From positions 62,001 through 126,000 of the forward strand of contig CADAAA010000001.1 in the NCBI GenBank assembly GCA_902785785.1: a DNA stretch of 64,000 bases, read 5' to 3'. Origin of the DNA: an uncultured Bacteroidia bacterium. GTDB lineage: Bacteria > Bacteroidota > Bacteroidia > Bacteroidales > UBA932. The translations under genes and the position numbers were made by a program. Shown one piece after another: positions 32,896 through 42,279 of this stretch (its first letter is position 1; each line of letters begins with the position of its first letter). The notes beneath the pieces are model-generated. The model was not told where the DNA came from. It saw nothing but the letters and a program-made list of their open reading frames with translations, and ran no database searches.

Positions 32896-35800
32896 TCATT
32901 TAAGAACGAACGCGGGAAAAAATAGAATCAAGCCGAGGATTGATAATCCCATACCAGAGATACTGCCGATTGCAAAGGTGAACCAGAAGACTTCCTTGGG
33001 GCCGTCGAAGAGGAAGGGGACTAGGCCGAGAATGGTCGAAAGGATGGTTAAGGAAATGGGGACGATCTTGCGGTCGAAGGCCTTGATGTAGGTGCGAACT
33101 GCAGTGTCTGGCTGGGTTTGGGACGCCACGGAAGGACGGGTATGCAGGTACTCTGAGACGAGGTAGATGCCGGCGTTGACGGTGATGCCGCTGAGCATGA
33201 TGAAGGCGGCGAAACCGCCCTTGTCGAAGGTAAAGTCGCCTATGCCGAAGACAAGGAACAGGCCGATGAAGGAAATCGGGATCATGAAGATGATGGCTAG
33301 GGGGAAGCGCAGGGAGTTGAAGTGGATGGCACAGATGACGAAGATCAGCGCAATGACCAGCAGGATAAGCCCGGCGTACTTCTCCTTGTTGGAGTAGAAC
33401 CAACCTCCGGAGCCGCTATCGGCCTTGAAACCTATGGGCAGGACCTGGTAGTTCATGTAGTCCACCGCATCGTCGATCGCCCTGTTGGCCAGCTGGTATG
33501 AGCCGATGAAGTTGAAACGGACCGTCACCGCGTAAGACTGGTTCTCCTTTTCGATAGGCAGGCCGGTGCGGTCCTTGGAGATGCCTCCTACCTCAGAGAG
33601 TTTCACGCGCGTGTCTCCTACCGCGACGGCCTGGTTGTCAATGTGCCAGGCGTCGAACTCGTCCTTGGCGGAAGACTCCAGGCGCACGTTGACATAATCC
33701 CCCTCATGCGGCAGGCGCATCATCACGGTTCCGTAGAGCGGGGACTGTAGCACGGAGTAGTACTCGTACGGGCTCACCCCGTAGCGCTCCAGCGCTTCGA
33801 AGTCATAGCTGAGGTTGAACTCGGTCTTTGGGCTGGAGCGCCATCCTGTACCGTATATCTCAGGATCTGAGACACGGCGGTTGCCCCGCAGATGATCTAT
33901 CAAGACCTCGCCATAGCGGATCAGGTCGTCGTAGTTGTAGCCCGTCAGCAGTATCGACTGGGATTTGGTGCCGGAGACGATATTGTTGTTGAAGTAACTG
34001 TCGTCGATGCCCGAGACACTCCAGTTGGCCCCGCCGAAATTGGCGGCCATCGAGATGACGTCGCCCTTGATCTTCGAAGGCAGCCAAGTACCCTCATACT
34101 CGGGCTTGAAAAGCACGGAGATATTGCCGTTGTTATAAGACGTGACGCGAGTCTCGAACACTTCAATCTCATCTATCCCAGCCAGATAGTTCTCCATGCT
34201 GCGCATCACCTCGTTAAGCTGGTGGACGGTGCAGCCCTCGAGCATGCCGGCGTTGATGGAGAGCCGCTGGCGGGCAGGCTCGCGGTAGAAGTCAGAGTGC
34301 GACATGGCCTTGTTGAACAGCCCGAAGGTCGAGCTGAGGATCTTGTCCACCGTGGGCTTGTTGTCGGCATACGGCCGCCATGCAAGTATCTTGTTCACAG
34401 TCTTCTGCCAGCCTTTCAGCGGAGCGCGGGCCTCGTCGCCGAACTTCGTCGGCAGCAGGCAGGTCGGGATGCCGAACATCACGATGAAGGCGACGACGTA
34501 CACCCACTTGTGCCGCACGCCCCAGTTGATATAGCGCTCGTAGCGGCGGTTCCAGCGGACGGTGCGGCGCAGGCGGCGCGAGCGGACTTTCCCTGACGCG
34601 AAGCGGATCGGGAAAAAGTCCAGCAGCGCCGGCACGAACAGGTACGACACCAGCAGCGACACCGCAAGGTTGATGATGATGACGAAGGCGAAGTCCGTGA
34701 GGTTGGCCTTTTCGCTCTCCGGCAGCAGCAAGATTACCAGCAGCGCGGCGACGGTCGTGAGCACGGCGCTGAGCAGCGCCGGGAACACGCTCCGCGTCCC
34801 GGTCCGCGAGTAATGGTCTATCATCACGATGCTGTTGTCGATGATGATGCCCAGTGACACCGTCACGCCGGCGAGAGTGTAGATGTGGATGTGCAGGCCG
34901 GAGAAGAAATCTACTGCAATGGAGATCAGCAGATTCACCGCGAGCGTGATCCCGATGACTGCCATATATCGCCAGGATCGTGCGGCGGCGAAGGCGAACA
35001 GCAGCAGGATGAGCAGGCACAGGCCCGTACGGAAATAAATCTTGTCCAGTTCGTCGGAGATATACTCCGAATAGTCGTAACTCACGGAAATCCCTATCTC
35101 TTCCGGGATGATCTCCTGCATTGATGCGAGGCAGTCCTTGACGGACTGCACCACGGCGATAAGGTTGGCGTCGGAAGAGGCTTCTACGGTGAGGTTCAGC
35201 ACGTTGAGGCCGTTGATACGATAGTAGGAATTGGGCAGTGCCTCCTGATATCGGAAAGTCGCTATGTCGCCCAGGTGCACGATACGTCCCTCTGCATTGG
35301 CCACCGGTACGCCGGCAAAGTCCGCCGCCGTGTCGGAGCGGAGTTTGACGGCGAAGGTGTTGCCGCCGCTGCGGGTCAGGCCCACCATCTGCTCGGTGTA
35401 GTACGAGCGGAAAGCGTTGCTGATCATATTGGCGGAGATACCCGCGGCGGCGGCCTTGTCGGCGTCGAAGGTCACCACCCACTCGAACGGGGTCTGCCCG
35501 TAGAAATCGACCGACGACACTCCCTCTATGATGGACAGCGGATGAAGCAGGTGCTCCTCCACGAACTTGGCGATCTCCAGCGAGGGCAGCGGGCTGCGGA
35601 TGCTGTAGGCGATGGCCGTCTGCGATTCCTGGCCTTGGGTGTTGAGCGATATGGAAGGGTAGGTACAGCTTTCCGGCAAGCGGGAATAGATGTTGCGGAT
35701 CTGCGATGCCACTTCGAAGCGCACGGCGTCCATATCGCTGCGCTTCCCGACATTCAGGGTGATGCGCCCGGCACCGTCTTCCGAGACGGAATTGATGCCC

Positions 35801-36030
35801 GTGCAGGCGCGGATGCCGGACAGGACGCCTTCAAGCTTCGATGTGACCTCCGCCTCGACAATACGGGCCGAGGCGCTGGGATAGCTGTATGTGACCGTCA
35901 GGCTCTTGGCCGTAGGCGAAGGCGTATATTGGATCTTCAGCATAGAGAAGCAGGCAACGCCCACCACGGCCGCCACCGCCATCAGCAGCACGACCGAGAA
36001 CGACGATATGCCCCTTCGCTCCGCCATCAT
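32896..36030 (-). CDS. RND efflux permease, second subunit
   Basis: Proton-driven inner-membrane pump of the AcrB/HAE1 superfamily, 1044 residues. Twelve transmembrane helices are expected: one near the N-terminus, two blocks of membrane helices around residues 335-480 and 890-1040, separated by large periplasmic loops. The motif SLGIIIDNSIVMIDHYSR around residue 390 and the second-half GITVNAGIYLVSEYLHTRP are diagnostic. Its start overlaps the stop of the other permease gene by four bases, so this is a two-permease heteromeric system like MdtBC. End of the efflux operon. Confidence 0.95.
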   Translation of the reverse strand: MMAERRGISSFSVVLLMAVAAVVGVACFSMLKIQYTPSPTAKSLTVTYSYPSASARIVEAEVTSKLEGVLSGIRACTGINSVSEDGAGRITLNVGKRSDMDAVRFEVASQIRNIYSRLPESCTYPSISLNTQGQESQTAIAYSIRSPLPSLEIAKFVEEHLLHPLSIIEGVSSVDFYGQTPFEWVVTFDADKAAAAGISANMISNAFRSYYTEQMVGLTRSGGNTFAVKLRSDTAADFAGVPVANAEGRIVHLGDIATFRYQEALPNSYYRINGLNVLNLTVEASSDANLIAVVQSVKDCLASMQEIIPEEIGISVSYDYSEYISDELDKIYFRTGLCLLILLLFAFAAARSWRYMAVIGITLAVNLLISIAVDFFSGLHIHIYTLAGVTVSLGIIIDNSIVMIDHYSRTGTRSVFPALLSAVLTTVAALLVILLLPESEKANLTDFAFVIIINLAVSLLVSYLFVPALLDFFPIRFASGKVRSRRLRRTVRWNRRYERYINWGVRHKWVYVVAFIVMFGIPTCLLPTKFGDEARAPLKGWQKTVNKILAWRPYADNKPTVDKILSSTFGLFNKAMSHSDFYREPARQRLSINAGMLEGCTVHQLNEVMRSMENYLAGIDEIEVFETRVTSYNNGNISVLFKPEYEGTWLPSKIKGDVISMAANFGGANWSVSGIDDSYFNNNIVSGTKSQSILLTGYNYDDLIRYGEVLIDHLRGNRRVSDPEIYGTGWRSSPKTEFNLSYDFEALERYGVSPYEYYSVLQSPLYGTVMMRLPHEGDYVNVRLESSAKDEFDAWHIDNQAVAVGDTRVKLSEVGGISKDRTGLPIEKENQSYAVTVRFNFIGSYQLANRAIDDAVDYMNYQVLPIGFKADSGSGGWFYSNKEKYAGLILLVIALIFVICAIHFNSLRFPLAIIFMIPISFIGLFLVFGIGDFTFDKGGFAAFIMLSGITVNAGIYLVSEYLHTRPSVASQTQPDTAVRTYIKAFDRKIVPISLTILSTILGLVPFLFDGPKEVFWFTFAIGSISGMGLSILGLILFFPAFVLK

Positions 36031-39000
36031 CCCCTGCGTTTGTAGATGGCCGAGTAAACTGCCGGGACGTAGAACAGCGACACGAGCGTACCTATGCTCA
36101 TTCCGAAAATGATGACCAGCGCCATAGGGTACTGGAGGTCTGCGCCCATATTGCCGCGGCCCAGGAAAGGAGCTACGGCGAGGATGGTAGTGATCGAGGT
36201 CATAATGATGGCCTTGAGACGCCTGTGTCCGGCCTCGTGCACCGCCGCCTCGATCTCCATACCCTGGCGGACCAGGCGGTTGATGGTGTCGATCTTGAGG
36301 ATGGAGTCGTTAATGACGATGCCGGTGATGACAATCAGGCCGATCAGCGACATAATGTTGATGCTCACTCCAAGGGCCCAGAGGCCCAGAAGCGAGAAAG
36401 CGATGTCTATGACAATCTCCGACAGGATGATCAGAGGCTGTATGAGCGACTCGAACTGCGAGGCAAGGATGAGGAACAGAAGGGCCAGTGCCACCAGCAG
36501 CACGAGGAGCATCTGGCGGACCATCTCGCGGTTGGAGAACCACGATCCCGTGAAAGCTGCATCGAAATGGCCGTCCTCACTTGCCGTCCGTCGGACTGTG
36601 GACATCACGGACGGTACCTGCTTTGCCGGGACCTCCAGCTCGAGCGGATAATAGTTGCCGTCGCTGCCGGAGACCAGCGTCTTGAAGTCCTGCTCGAAAG
36701 TCTGGCGCATCAGCGCGCTGACCGGCAGTTCGAAAGATTCTTCTCCGGAGCGGACGGATACTGTCGTGGTCCCGAGAATCTCCTCCATTTCCTTTATGTC
36801 GGTGCCCAGCACCACCGGGACGGAACGGGAGCCCTGGACGATCTCGAACAGCCTGTTGCCGTTCAGCGAATTACGGAGTACGGACACTAGATCGTTCATC
36901 GTCACGCCATATAGGCTCATACGCTCGGGATCCGAGATGTATAGCACATCTTCCTTGAGAGACGGTTCGTCGAACGCGACGCCAGGCAGAGCCTCCCTGA
37001 GGCGGCCAAGAAACTCCTGTAAGCCGGAGACAGTGAGCCCTTCGCTGCCTGCCGGCCGCAGGCGTGCCAGCAGCTGCGGTTCACGCTCCGAGAATACCAT
37101 ATCGAAGATATTGCCCGAAGTGGAGAAGGATGCGACGGCCCGTGGATAATGCTGTCCGATATAGGCCGCGAGGTCTTTCCTGACCCGTTCCAGCTCGCGC
37201 GGACTTCCGCATTTGAAATACAGCGAAGCCTGCCCCATTGACTGGTCGCCGGAGTGGTTCAGCACGAACTGCTGTACGCCGACCAGTGCCGTGGACTGCT
37301 CCAGACGGCCCTGGAGCAGTCCCTCCAGCTCCTGTATGCGGACTTGGTTGCGCTCCAGCGTCACCGGCTCGTTCCAGTCGATGTGCAGGATGGCGTCGGT
37401 GTAAGTGATGGGCGGAAGCTTTTCCTTGTTCATACCTGTCCCGCAGATGGCGATTATGGCCGCGCAGGCAAGCGGCAGGGCCCAGGCTATCCACCTGTGC
37501 GCAAGCGCCCGGCTGACGGTACGGTCGTACCAGTGCAGGGTGCCGGAGAAACTTATCTTCTCCAGTGTATGATGCGGCTTGAATGCAGGAAGCTTGCGAT
37601 ACAGTGCCCAATAATAGACTGGCATTGCCACCACGGTGACGGCGTATGAGACCAGCAGAACCGTGGTCACGGCAAGGGCCTGATCGTAAAAGAGCTCGCC
37701 CGCGAGGCCGTTCAGGAAAACGAGCGGGATGAACACCGCGCAGGTGGTGAGCACCGAACTGAGCATAGCTCCTTGCACCTCTCGGGTGCCTTCCACCACC
37801 GCGCTGCGAAGGGCCTCGCCCTTCTGCCAGCGAGCGGTGATGTTGTCCGTCAGGACTATGGTATTGTCCACCATCATACCCACTCCAAGCAGCAGGCCGG
37901 AAAGTGAGATAATGTTGATCGACAGACCGATCAGGTAGAATACGAACACCGAGATGACCAGCGATACGGGGATGGTCATCGAGACCAATAGCGGCGAACG
38001 GAAATCCTTCATAAACAGGAAGATGACGATGCACACCAGGACGATGGCCATAATGATGTTCAGCAGAAGGTTACGAATGGAGTAGTCCAGCAGCTCGGTC
38101 TGGTCGCGGGTCAGCTTGAACGCTATCTGCGGGTAATCGGAAGCGAACTGGTCCAGCTGCTCGGAGATGCCCTTCCTGAGCTCGGACATACGCGCCTCGC
38201 TCTGCTTGATGACGGCGAGCACGACGGCCTGCGAGCCGTCCGAGCGGGCCAGTCCCGTGCGGGGCGCCTCGTGCTCGAGCACTTCCGCGACGTCCTTGAT
38301 CTGCAACTGCCTGCCTCCGGCCGTGAACCAGACGTTCGCAATATCCTCGCGTGAGGCCGCGAAGGAGCGGAACTTGACGTTGTAATGGTACTCCCCGTCG
38401 CGTATGGTGAGGTTGGAGAGCACGACGTTGGCGGAATTGATGCTGTTCTCGAACTGGCCCATGCTGATGCCGAGCCGCGCCAGGGCCTCCTGGTCGGGCA
38501 CGATGAGGATCTCGCGGTCCGCAGTTCCGCTGATATCCACCATCGCTACCTCCGGGAGCTGTTCGATACGCTTGGATATGACATCCTCGGCGAACTCGCT
38601 CATCCTGAGGAAATCCGATCCGTCCTTGAGCGTCATATCGATATAGAAGGCCGGAATGTCGGTGGCGCTGGCCTTGAAGACTTTGGGGCGGTCGATACGA
38701 GGCAGTCCTCCCATTGCCCTGTCGATCTTCTCATTGACCTCGATGTAGAAATAATCAATGTCACCGCCTTCCTCGAAGGTGAGTGTCATTGTCGCGCTTC
38801 CGTCCATAGCTTCGGAGCGGATGTCCTTGAGGTGTCCGATCTGCACGAGGCTCTGGCGCAGCGGCTTCACGACGGCGTCGTCCATCTCGCGGGCGGACAT
38901 ATCCGGGGATGTCACCTGGACAGTCACGTAAGGGATGTCCACGTCGGGGATGAGCGAGACGGGCAGCCGCCGGATGCCGATGATGCCGAGGACGATGAAC

Positions 39001-39053
39001 ACCAGCAGCACCATCGATACGGAGACGAGTCTGTCCAGGAGCTTGTCCAGCAT
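36027..39053 (-). CDS. RND efflux permease, first subunit
   Basis: 1008-residue HAE1-type permease. Family signatures: N-terminal helix and periplasmic segment, GVGMMVDNTIVLTDNITAR and VFLNGLAGELFYDQA in the first half, and GIVINDSILKIDTINRLVRQG followed by GHRRLKAIIMTSITTILAVAP in the second. It begins 5 bases after the adaptor gene and overlaps the second permease by four. Both subunits belong to the same operon. No drug or substrate specificity can be read from sequence alone. Confidence 0.95.
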   Translation of the reverse strand: MLDKLLDRLVSVSMVLLVFIVLGIIGIRRLPVSLIPDVDIPYVTVQVTSPDMSAREMDDAVVKPLRQSLVQIGHLKDIRSEAMDGSATMTLTFEEGGDIDYFYIEVNEKIDRAMGGLPRIDRPKVFKASATDIPAFYIDMTLKDGSDFLRMSEFAEDVISKRIEQLPEVAMVDISGTADREILIVPDQEALARLGISMGQFENSINSANVVLSNLTIRDGEYHYNVKFRSFAASREDIANVWFTAGGRQLQIKDVAEVLEHEAPRTGLARSDGSQAVVLAVIKQSEARMSELRKGISEQLDQFASDYPQIAFKLTRDQTELLDYSIRNLLLNIIMAIVLVCIVIFLFMKDFRSPLLVSMTIPVSLVISVFVFYLIGLSINIISLSGLLLGVGMMVDNTIVLTDNITARWQKGEALRSAVVEGTREVQGAMLSSVLTTCAVFIPLVFLNGLAGELFYDQALAVTTVLLVSYAVTVVAMPVYYWALYRKLPAFKPHHTLEKISFSGTLHWYDRTVSRALAHRWIAWALPLACAAIIAICGTGMNKEKLPPITYTDAILHIDWNEPVTLERNQVRIQELEGLLQGRLEQSTALVGVQQFVLNHSGDQSMGQASLYFKCGSPRELERVRKDLAAYIGQHYPRAVASFSTSGNIFDMVFSEREPQLLARLRPAGSEGLTVSGLQEFLGRLREALPGVAFDEPSLKEDVLYISDPERMSLYGVTMNDLVSVLRNSLNGNRLFEIVQGSRSVPVVLGTDIKEMEEILGTTTVSVRSGEESFELPVSALMRQTFEQDFKTLVSGSDGNYYPLELEVPAKQVPSVMSTVRRTASEDGHFDAAFTGSWFSNREMVRQMLLVLLVALALLFLILASQFESLIQPLIILSEIVIDIAFSLLGLWALGVSINIMSLIGLIVITGIVINDSILKIDTINRLVRQGMEIEAAVHEAGHRRLKAIIMTSITTILAVAPFLGRGNMGADLQYPMALVIIFGMSIGTLVSLFYVPAVYSAIYKRRG

Positions 39054-39058
39054 AGCGT

Positions 39059-40141
39059 CTATTCTTCTTTGAGGACGACCGTGGAGCCGTCGGCGAGGTT
39101 GAGGTTGCCCGAAACGATGATGAGGTCGCCCTCGTGGAGCTCGGCGCCTCTGTCGGTGTTGGCCTGGATTGCGAAACTCTCGCTGTTGGACCGGAGGGTG
39201 TTGACATACACCCAGTCCGCTTTGCCTTCATTGTAGCGGAACAGTACTTCGAGGTTGTCGCGGATCACGACGGCTCGCTTGGGCACTACGAGCTGGTCGG
39301 GCAGGGCGCGCTCGACGATGACCTTGACGTTCATACCGTCGAGCATCCGTCCGTCGCCCGGGACGGTGGCCGTCACCAGGATCTGTCCGTTCTTGTCGAC
39401 GGCTGGATTGATGGACTTGATGGTGCCTTTGACGGAGTGCCCGTCATCCCCGAAGAGGGAGACGCGCACCGGCTGTCCCTTCTGGAGGAAGGCGTACTCC
39501 GACTCCAGGGCGGAGAACTCCACGTCGAAGGTGCGGTCAGCTATGAGGGTGCAGAACGGATCTCCGTTCGTGCGGTCCCATTTCTTCAGTTTTATGTCAG
39601 CGACCTTGCCGCTGAAGGGGGCGCGCAGGACAGTGCCCTCCAGCGCCCTCCGGGCCTGGCCAAGGCTGTTCTGCGCCGCAGCGTAGCCGGAGCGGATGGC
39701 GGCCAGGTCCCGCACGTCCTGCGGGACCGCGGCCGAGTCTGCGACGGCGTAGCCCTGGCCCGCCAGAAAACTCAGATACTCAAGGCGCGTGCGTTCCACT
39801 TCGATGCGGGCCGCCTCGAGTTTGGACTCCTGCTCACGGGAGTCCAGGCGTGCGATGACGGCCCCTTGGCCCACGGAACCGCCATTGGACACGTTCACCG
39901 CCACGATCTGGCCGGTCTCGGCGAAATACAGCGCGCTCTTCTGCGCGGCGGAGAGCTTGCCGTTGGCCAGCAACTGCATCTGGAAGGTCTGCCGCTGGAG
40001 CGGGACCACCTCCACTTCGTTCACTTCCGGGGTGTACTGGAGTTTGGACTCGTCAGTCAGCTCAGAAGCCTTGTCAGCATTCTTGCAGGCAGCCAGACAG
40101 GTAACGGCCGCTGCCATAAGGATAATCTTATACCGTTTCAT
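39059..40141 (-). CDS. RND periplasmic adaptor subunit (lipoprotein)
   Basis: 360 residues with signal peptide and lipobox AVTCLAACKNA, so a lipid-anchored membrane-fusion protein. Visible are the barrel-sandwich/lipoyl halves (LYFAETGQIVAVNVSNGGSVGQG and GTVLRAPFSGKVADIKL), a short alpha hairpin between them and the beta-barrel domain (FDVEFSALESEYAFLQKGQPVRV). It links the permeases to the TolC-like protein. The stop of the TolC gene overlaps its start. Confidence 0.93.
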   Translation of the reverse strand: MKRYKIILMAAAVTCLAACKNADKASELTDESKLQYTPEVNEVEVVPLQRQTFQMQLLANGKLSAAQKSALYFAETGQIVAVNVSNGGSVGQGAVIARLDSREQESKLEAARIEVERTRLEYLSFLAGQGYAVADSAAVPQDVRDLAAIRSGYAAAQNSLGQARRALEGTVLRAPFSGKVADIKLKKWDRTNGDPFCTLIADRTFDVEFSALESEYAFLQKGQPVRVSLFGDDGHSVKGTIKSINPAVDKNGQILVTATVPGDGRMLDGMNVKVIVERALPDQLVVPKRAVVIRDNLEVLFRYNEGKADWVYVNTLRSNSESFAIQANTDRGAELHEGDLIIVSGNLNLADGSTVVLKEE

Positions 40142-41619
40142 TGTACCATCTCGTTATAGTCCACCATTATGTCGTCCCCGGCAAGGAAGTCATAGAGGGT
40201 GAGCTTGCGCAGGGTATAGTAGTAGTTCCAGAAACTGCTGACGTCCTGGATGTATTTGCGGGAAGCCTCGTCGCTTTCGCTTCGGGCGGTGTTGAGGTCG
40301 GTGACAGAGGCAGTGCCGGCGCTGAAGCGTTCCATTACCAGGCTGTAGCGCTCGCGCGCGATGTCGCTTGCCCGGCGCGAGACATCGCATAGACGGCGCT
40401 GGTTGTTGAACTGGCCTACGGCGTTGAACAGCGCGATGCGCTTGTCGTTCTCTGCCTGCTCGACTTGTGCGCGGACTACGTCTGCAGCGGCCTCGGCCTT
40501 CTTAACACGGCCTTTGCCCTCTCCCCAGTCGAAAATGGGGATGGCGAAAGACAGGCCTACGACTTCCTGATCGAGAAGGTTCCTGTATGTCTCCTGTATG
40601 TCCTTGGCAGAGTTCGACAGACCGAAACGGGCATTTAGCTGCATCGTGATGCCGCAGTTGGCCTTGGCCTGGGCAATGGCTGCTTCGGCGTTCAGGATAT
40701 TGATCTCATTTTCAAGGTCGAAAGATGAGTTCTGCTCGCATTTGCTCAGGACCAGGTCGTAGTCCATCGCCACGCCGGGGAGCTCCTCCTCCAGGACGGT
40801 CTCCACTTCCTGCGACTCGTCGAAACCCAGCAGGGAGTTCAGCTGCATACGGGCGCGCTGCAGCGCCACGCGGTTGTCGTCTATGGAGATGCTGTCGTTG
40901 AGCATACGCAGCTCCAGCTGGAGGTACTCGTCGCGTGTGACGCTGCCTAGGCCGAGGCGTTCCCGCGCGATACCGAGCATTCTCGAAGTATTCTCGTAAT
41001 TTGTTATGGATGTCTCCAGGACCTTTTGCGCCACCATCACCTCGAAATAGTCGGTGACAGCCTCCAGCGTCACGTCCTCCATTGACTCAAGGTAGATGCG
41101 CTTCGCCCGTTCATACTCTTTGGGCGATATGAGTTTGTCCCATTTGAACTGGTTATAGGCAAAGATGGGCTGCGAGTAGGTCAGCGTCACGGGCTGGGCA
41201 TACCAGGTGCGCCCGCCCACGCCGAACTGGTCTATGCGGGTGAGGTCGTTGGACACCGTGAGGGTACCTCCTGTGAACGTGATGTTCTGGCGGCCCCGGA
41301 TGCCCAGGCTGTTGGACATATTGTAGTTGCTGGTGTACACCATCTCTCCAGTCTCGTAGTTCTGCAGCAGGCGCAGCGACCTGTCGAACGAGCCGGCTTC
41401 GCCATACAGGTATACCGCCGGAAGGCGGCTGGCCAGGTACGAGCGCCAAGCCCAGTAATCGGAGACGAAGGCGGCGCGGGCCTGCAGTGCCTGCACGGAA
41501 CTGGCCCGCGCCTGCCCGATGGCCTCTCCGAGGGTCATCGGCTGCGCCAGTATATCTCTGCCCGATAATAAAATACCTAATACCGCAGTAATAATACTTA
41601 TTCTTTTTATATATTTCAT
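40138..41619 (-). CDS. TolC-family outer membrane efflux protein
   Basis: 493 residues with a signal peptide and the two-repeat TolC layout. Visible: MTLGEAIGQARASSVQALQARAAF at the start of the first repeat, a second repeat with helical periods ending EKKSEADRAR-like sequence (ARVKKAEAAADVVRAQVEQAENDKR) and the terminal RYSLVMERFSAGTASVTDLNTA. First gene of the efflux operon on the minus strand; the adaptor follows with a four-base overlap. The GC-rich composition matches the core genome more than its neighbours. Confidence 0.92.
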   Translation of the reverse strand: MKYIKRISIITAVLGILLSGRDILAQPMTLGEAIGQARASSVQALQARAAFVSDYWAWRSYLASRLPAVYLYGEAGSFDRSLRLLQNYETGEMVYTSNYNMSNSLGIRGRQNITFTGGTLTVSNDLTRIDQFGVGGRTWYAQPVTLTYSQPIFAYNQFKWDKLISPKEYERAKRIYLESMEDVTLEAVTDYFEVMVAQKVLETSITNYENTSRMLGIARERLGLGSVTRDEYLQLELRMLNDSISIDDNRVALQRARMQLNSLLGFDESQEVETVLEEELPGVAMDYDLVLSKCEQNSSFDLENEINILNAEAAIAQAKANCGITMQLNARFGLSNSAKDIQETYRNLLDQEVVGLSFAIPIFDWGEGKGRVKKAEAAADVVRAQVEQAENDKRIALFNAVGQFNNQRRLCDVSRRASDIARERYSLVMERFSAGTASVTDLNTARSESDEASRKYIQDVSSFWNYYYTLRKLTLYDFLAGDDIMVDYNEMVQ

Positions 41620-41639
41620 TATGGCTTTAACAATCTGAG

Positions 41640-41812
41640 TGTAAAATAAATCTCAATGAGAAGAAGAATATTTATTGATAGTGGTTTTCTTGTTCTTGCG
41701 TTCTAATGCCCACGAGTAGTTATCTCAGCCTTCAGTTTCCATCGCTCCGTTGCTTCATTTCCTCGCATGTTTGACGGCAGACAACGGTAAAGCCTTTTAA
41801 GGAGATACTGTA
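41640..41812 (-). pseudogene. Remnant of a transglutaminase-like gene
   Basis: On the minus strand, conceptual translation gives LYRCLPSNMRGNEATERW and, after one frame change, NYSWALERKNKK. The same stretch of the transglutaminase-like protein at 45790-47157 reads FCRYLLPYKMGNEAPERW and NEYSWVLERAD. Nucleotide similarity between the two stretches is also clear by eye. Only this piece is found, so it is a decayed fragment. Confidence 0.7.
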
Positions 41813-41813
41813 C

Positions 41814-42176
41814 TTATCTCATTCCAATCCAAGCAATAAGTGTGAGGATAACAATAATATTCACTATTGATAAAGATATTACAGTGAGTAGCCTATTGCG
41901 TTCAACTGTTTTGAATGGATAAAACAAGTGGAATAGTGTAATCCATACGAATAATAAAATGAATAACCATCTATCTGACATAAACAGGCCGTCCCAACGG
42001 TAGTCGGTGATATACCACCCAACAATGTATAATGCCCAAAAAGAACCGATGGAGACAAGAAGGAACTTAAAGTATTCGTGTATTTTTCCTATAGCTTTAT
42101 CTGGAAAAGCATAGGAAAATATTGCAAGAAGAAAAACAAAAAAACCGAGAATTGGGAATAGTAAAGGATGTATCAT
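41814..42176 (-). CDS. Small four-span membrane protein of unknown function
   Basis: 120 residues with four hydrophobic helices: LLFPILGFFVFLLAIFSY, FLLVSIGSFWALYIVGWY, WLFILLFVWITLFHLFY and LLTVISLSIVNIIVILTLIAW. Charged residues sit in the loops only. I do not recognise the family. It lies beside a transglutaminase remnant and upstream of an AT-rich gap; no coupled neighbour. Likely real because the hydrophobic pattern is regular and composition follows its surroundings. Confidence 0.6.
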   Translation of the reverse strand: MIHPLLFPILGFFVFLLAIFSYAFPDKAIGKIHEYFKFLLVSIGSFWALYIVGWYITDYRWDGLFMSDRWLFILLFVWITLFHLFYPFKTVERNRLLTVISLSIVNIIVILTLIAWIGMR

Positions 42177-42279
42177 ATGTTATCTTTTGCACAAGAAGTT
42201 AAAATGACAATTATAAATGCTTGCAATATCTTTTTCATAAGACGTTAGTTTAATGATTAAATACTTTTTAATGCAATAT

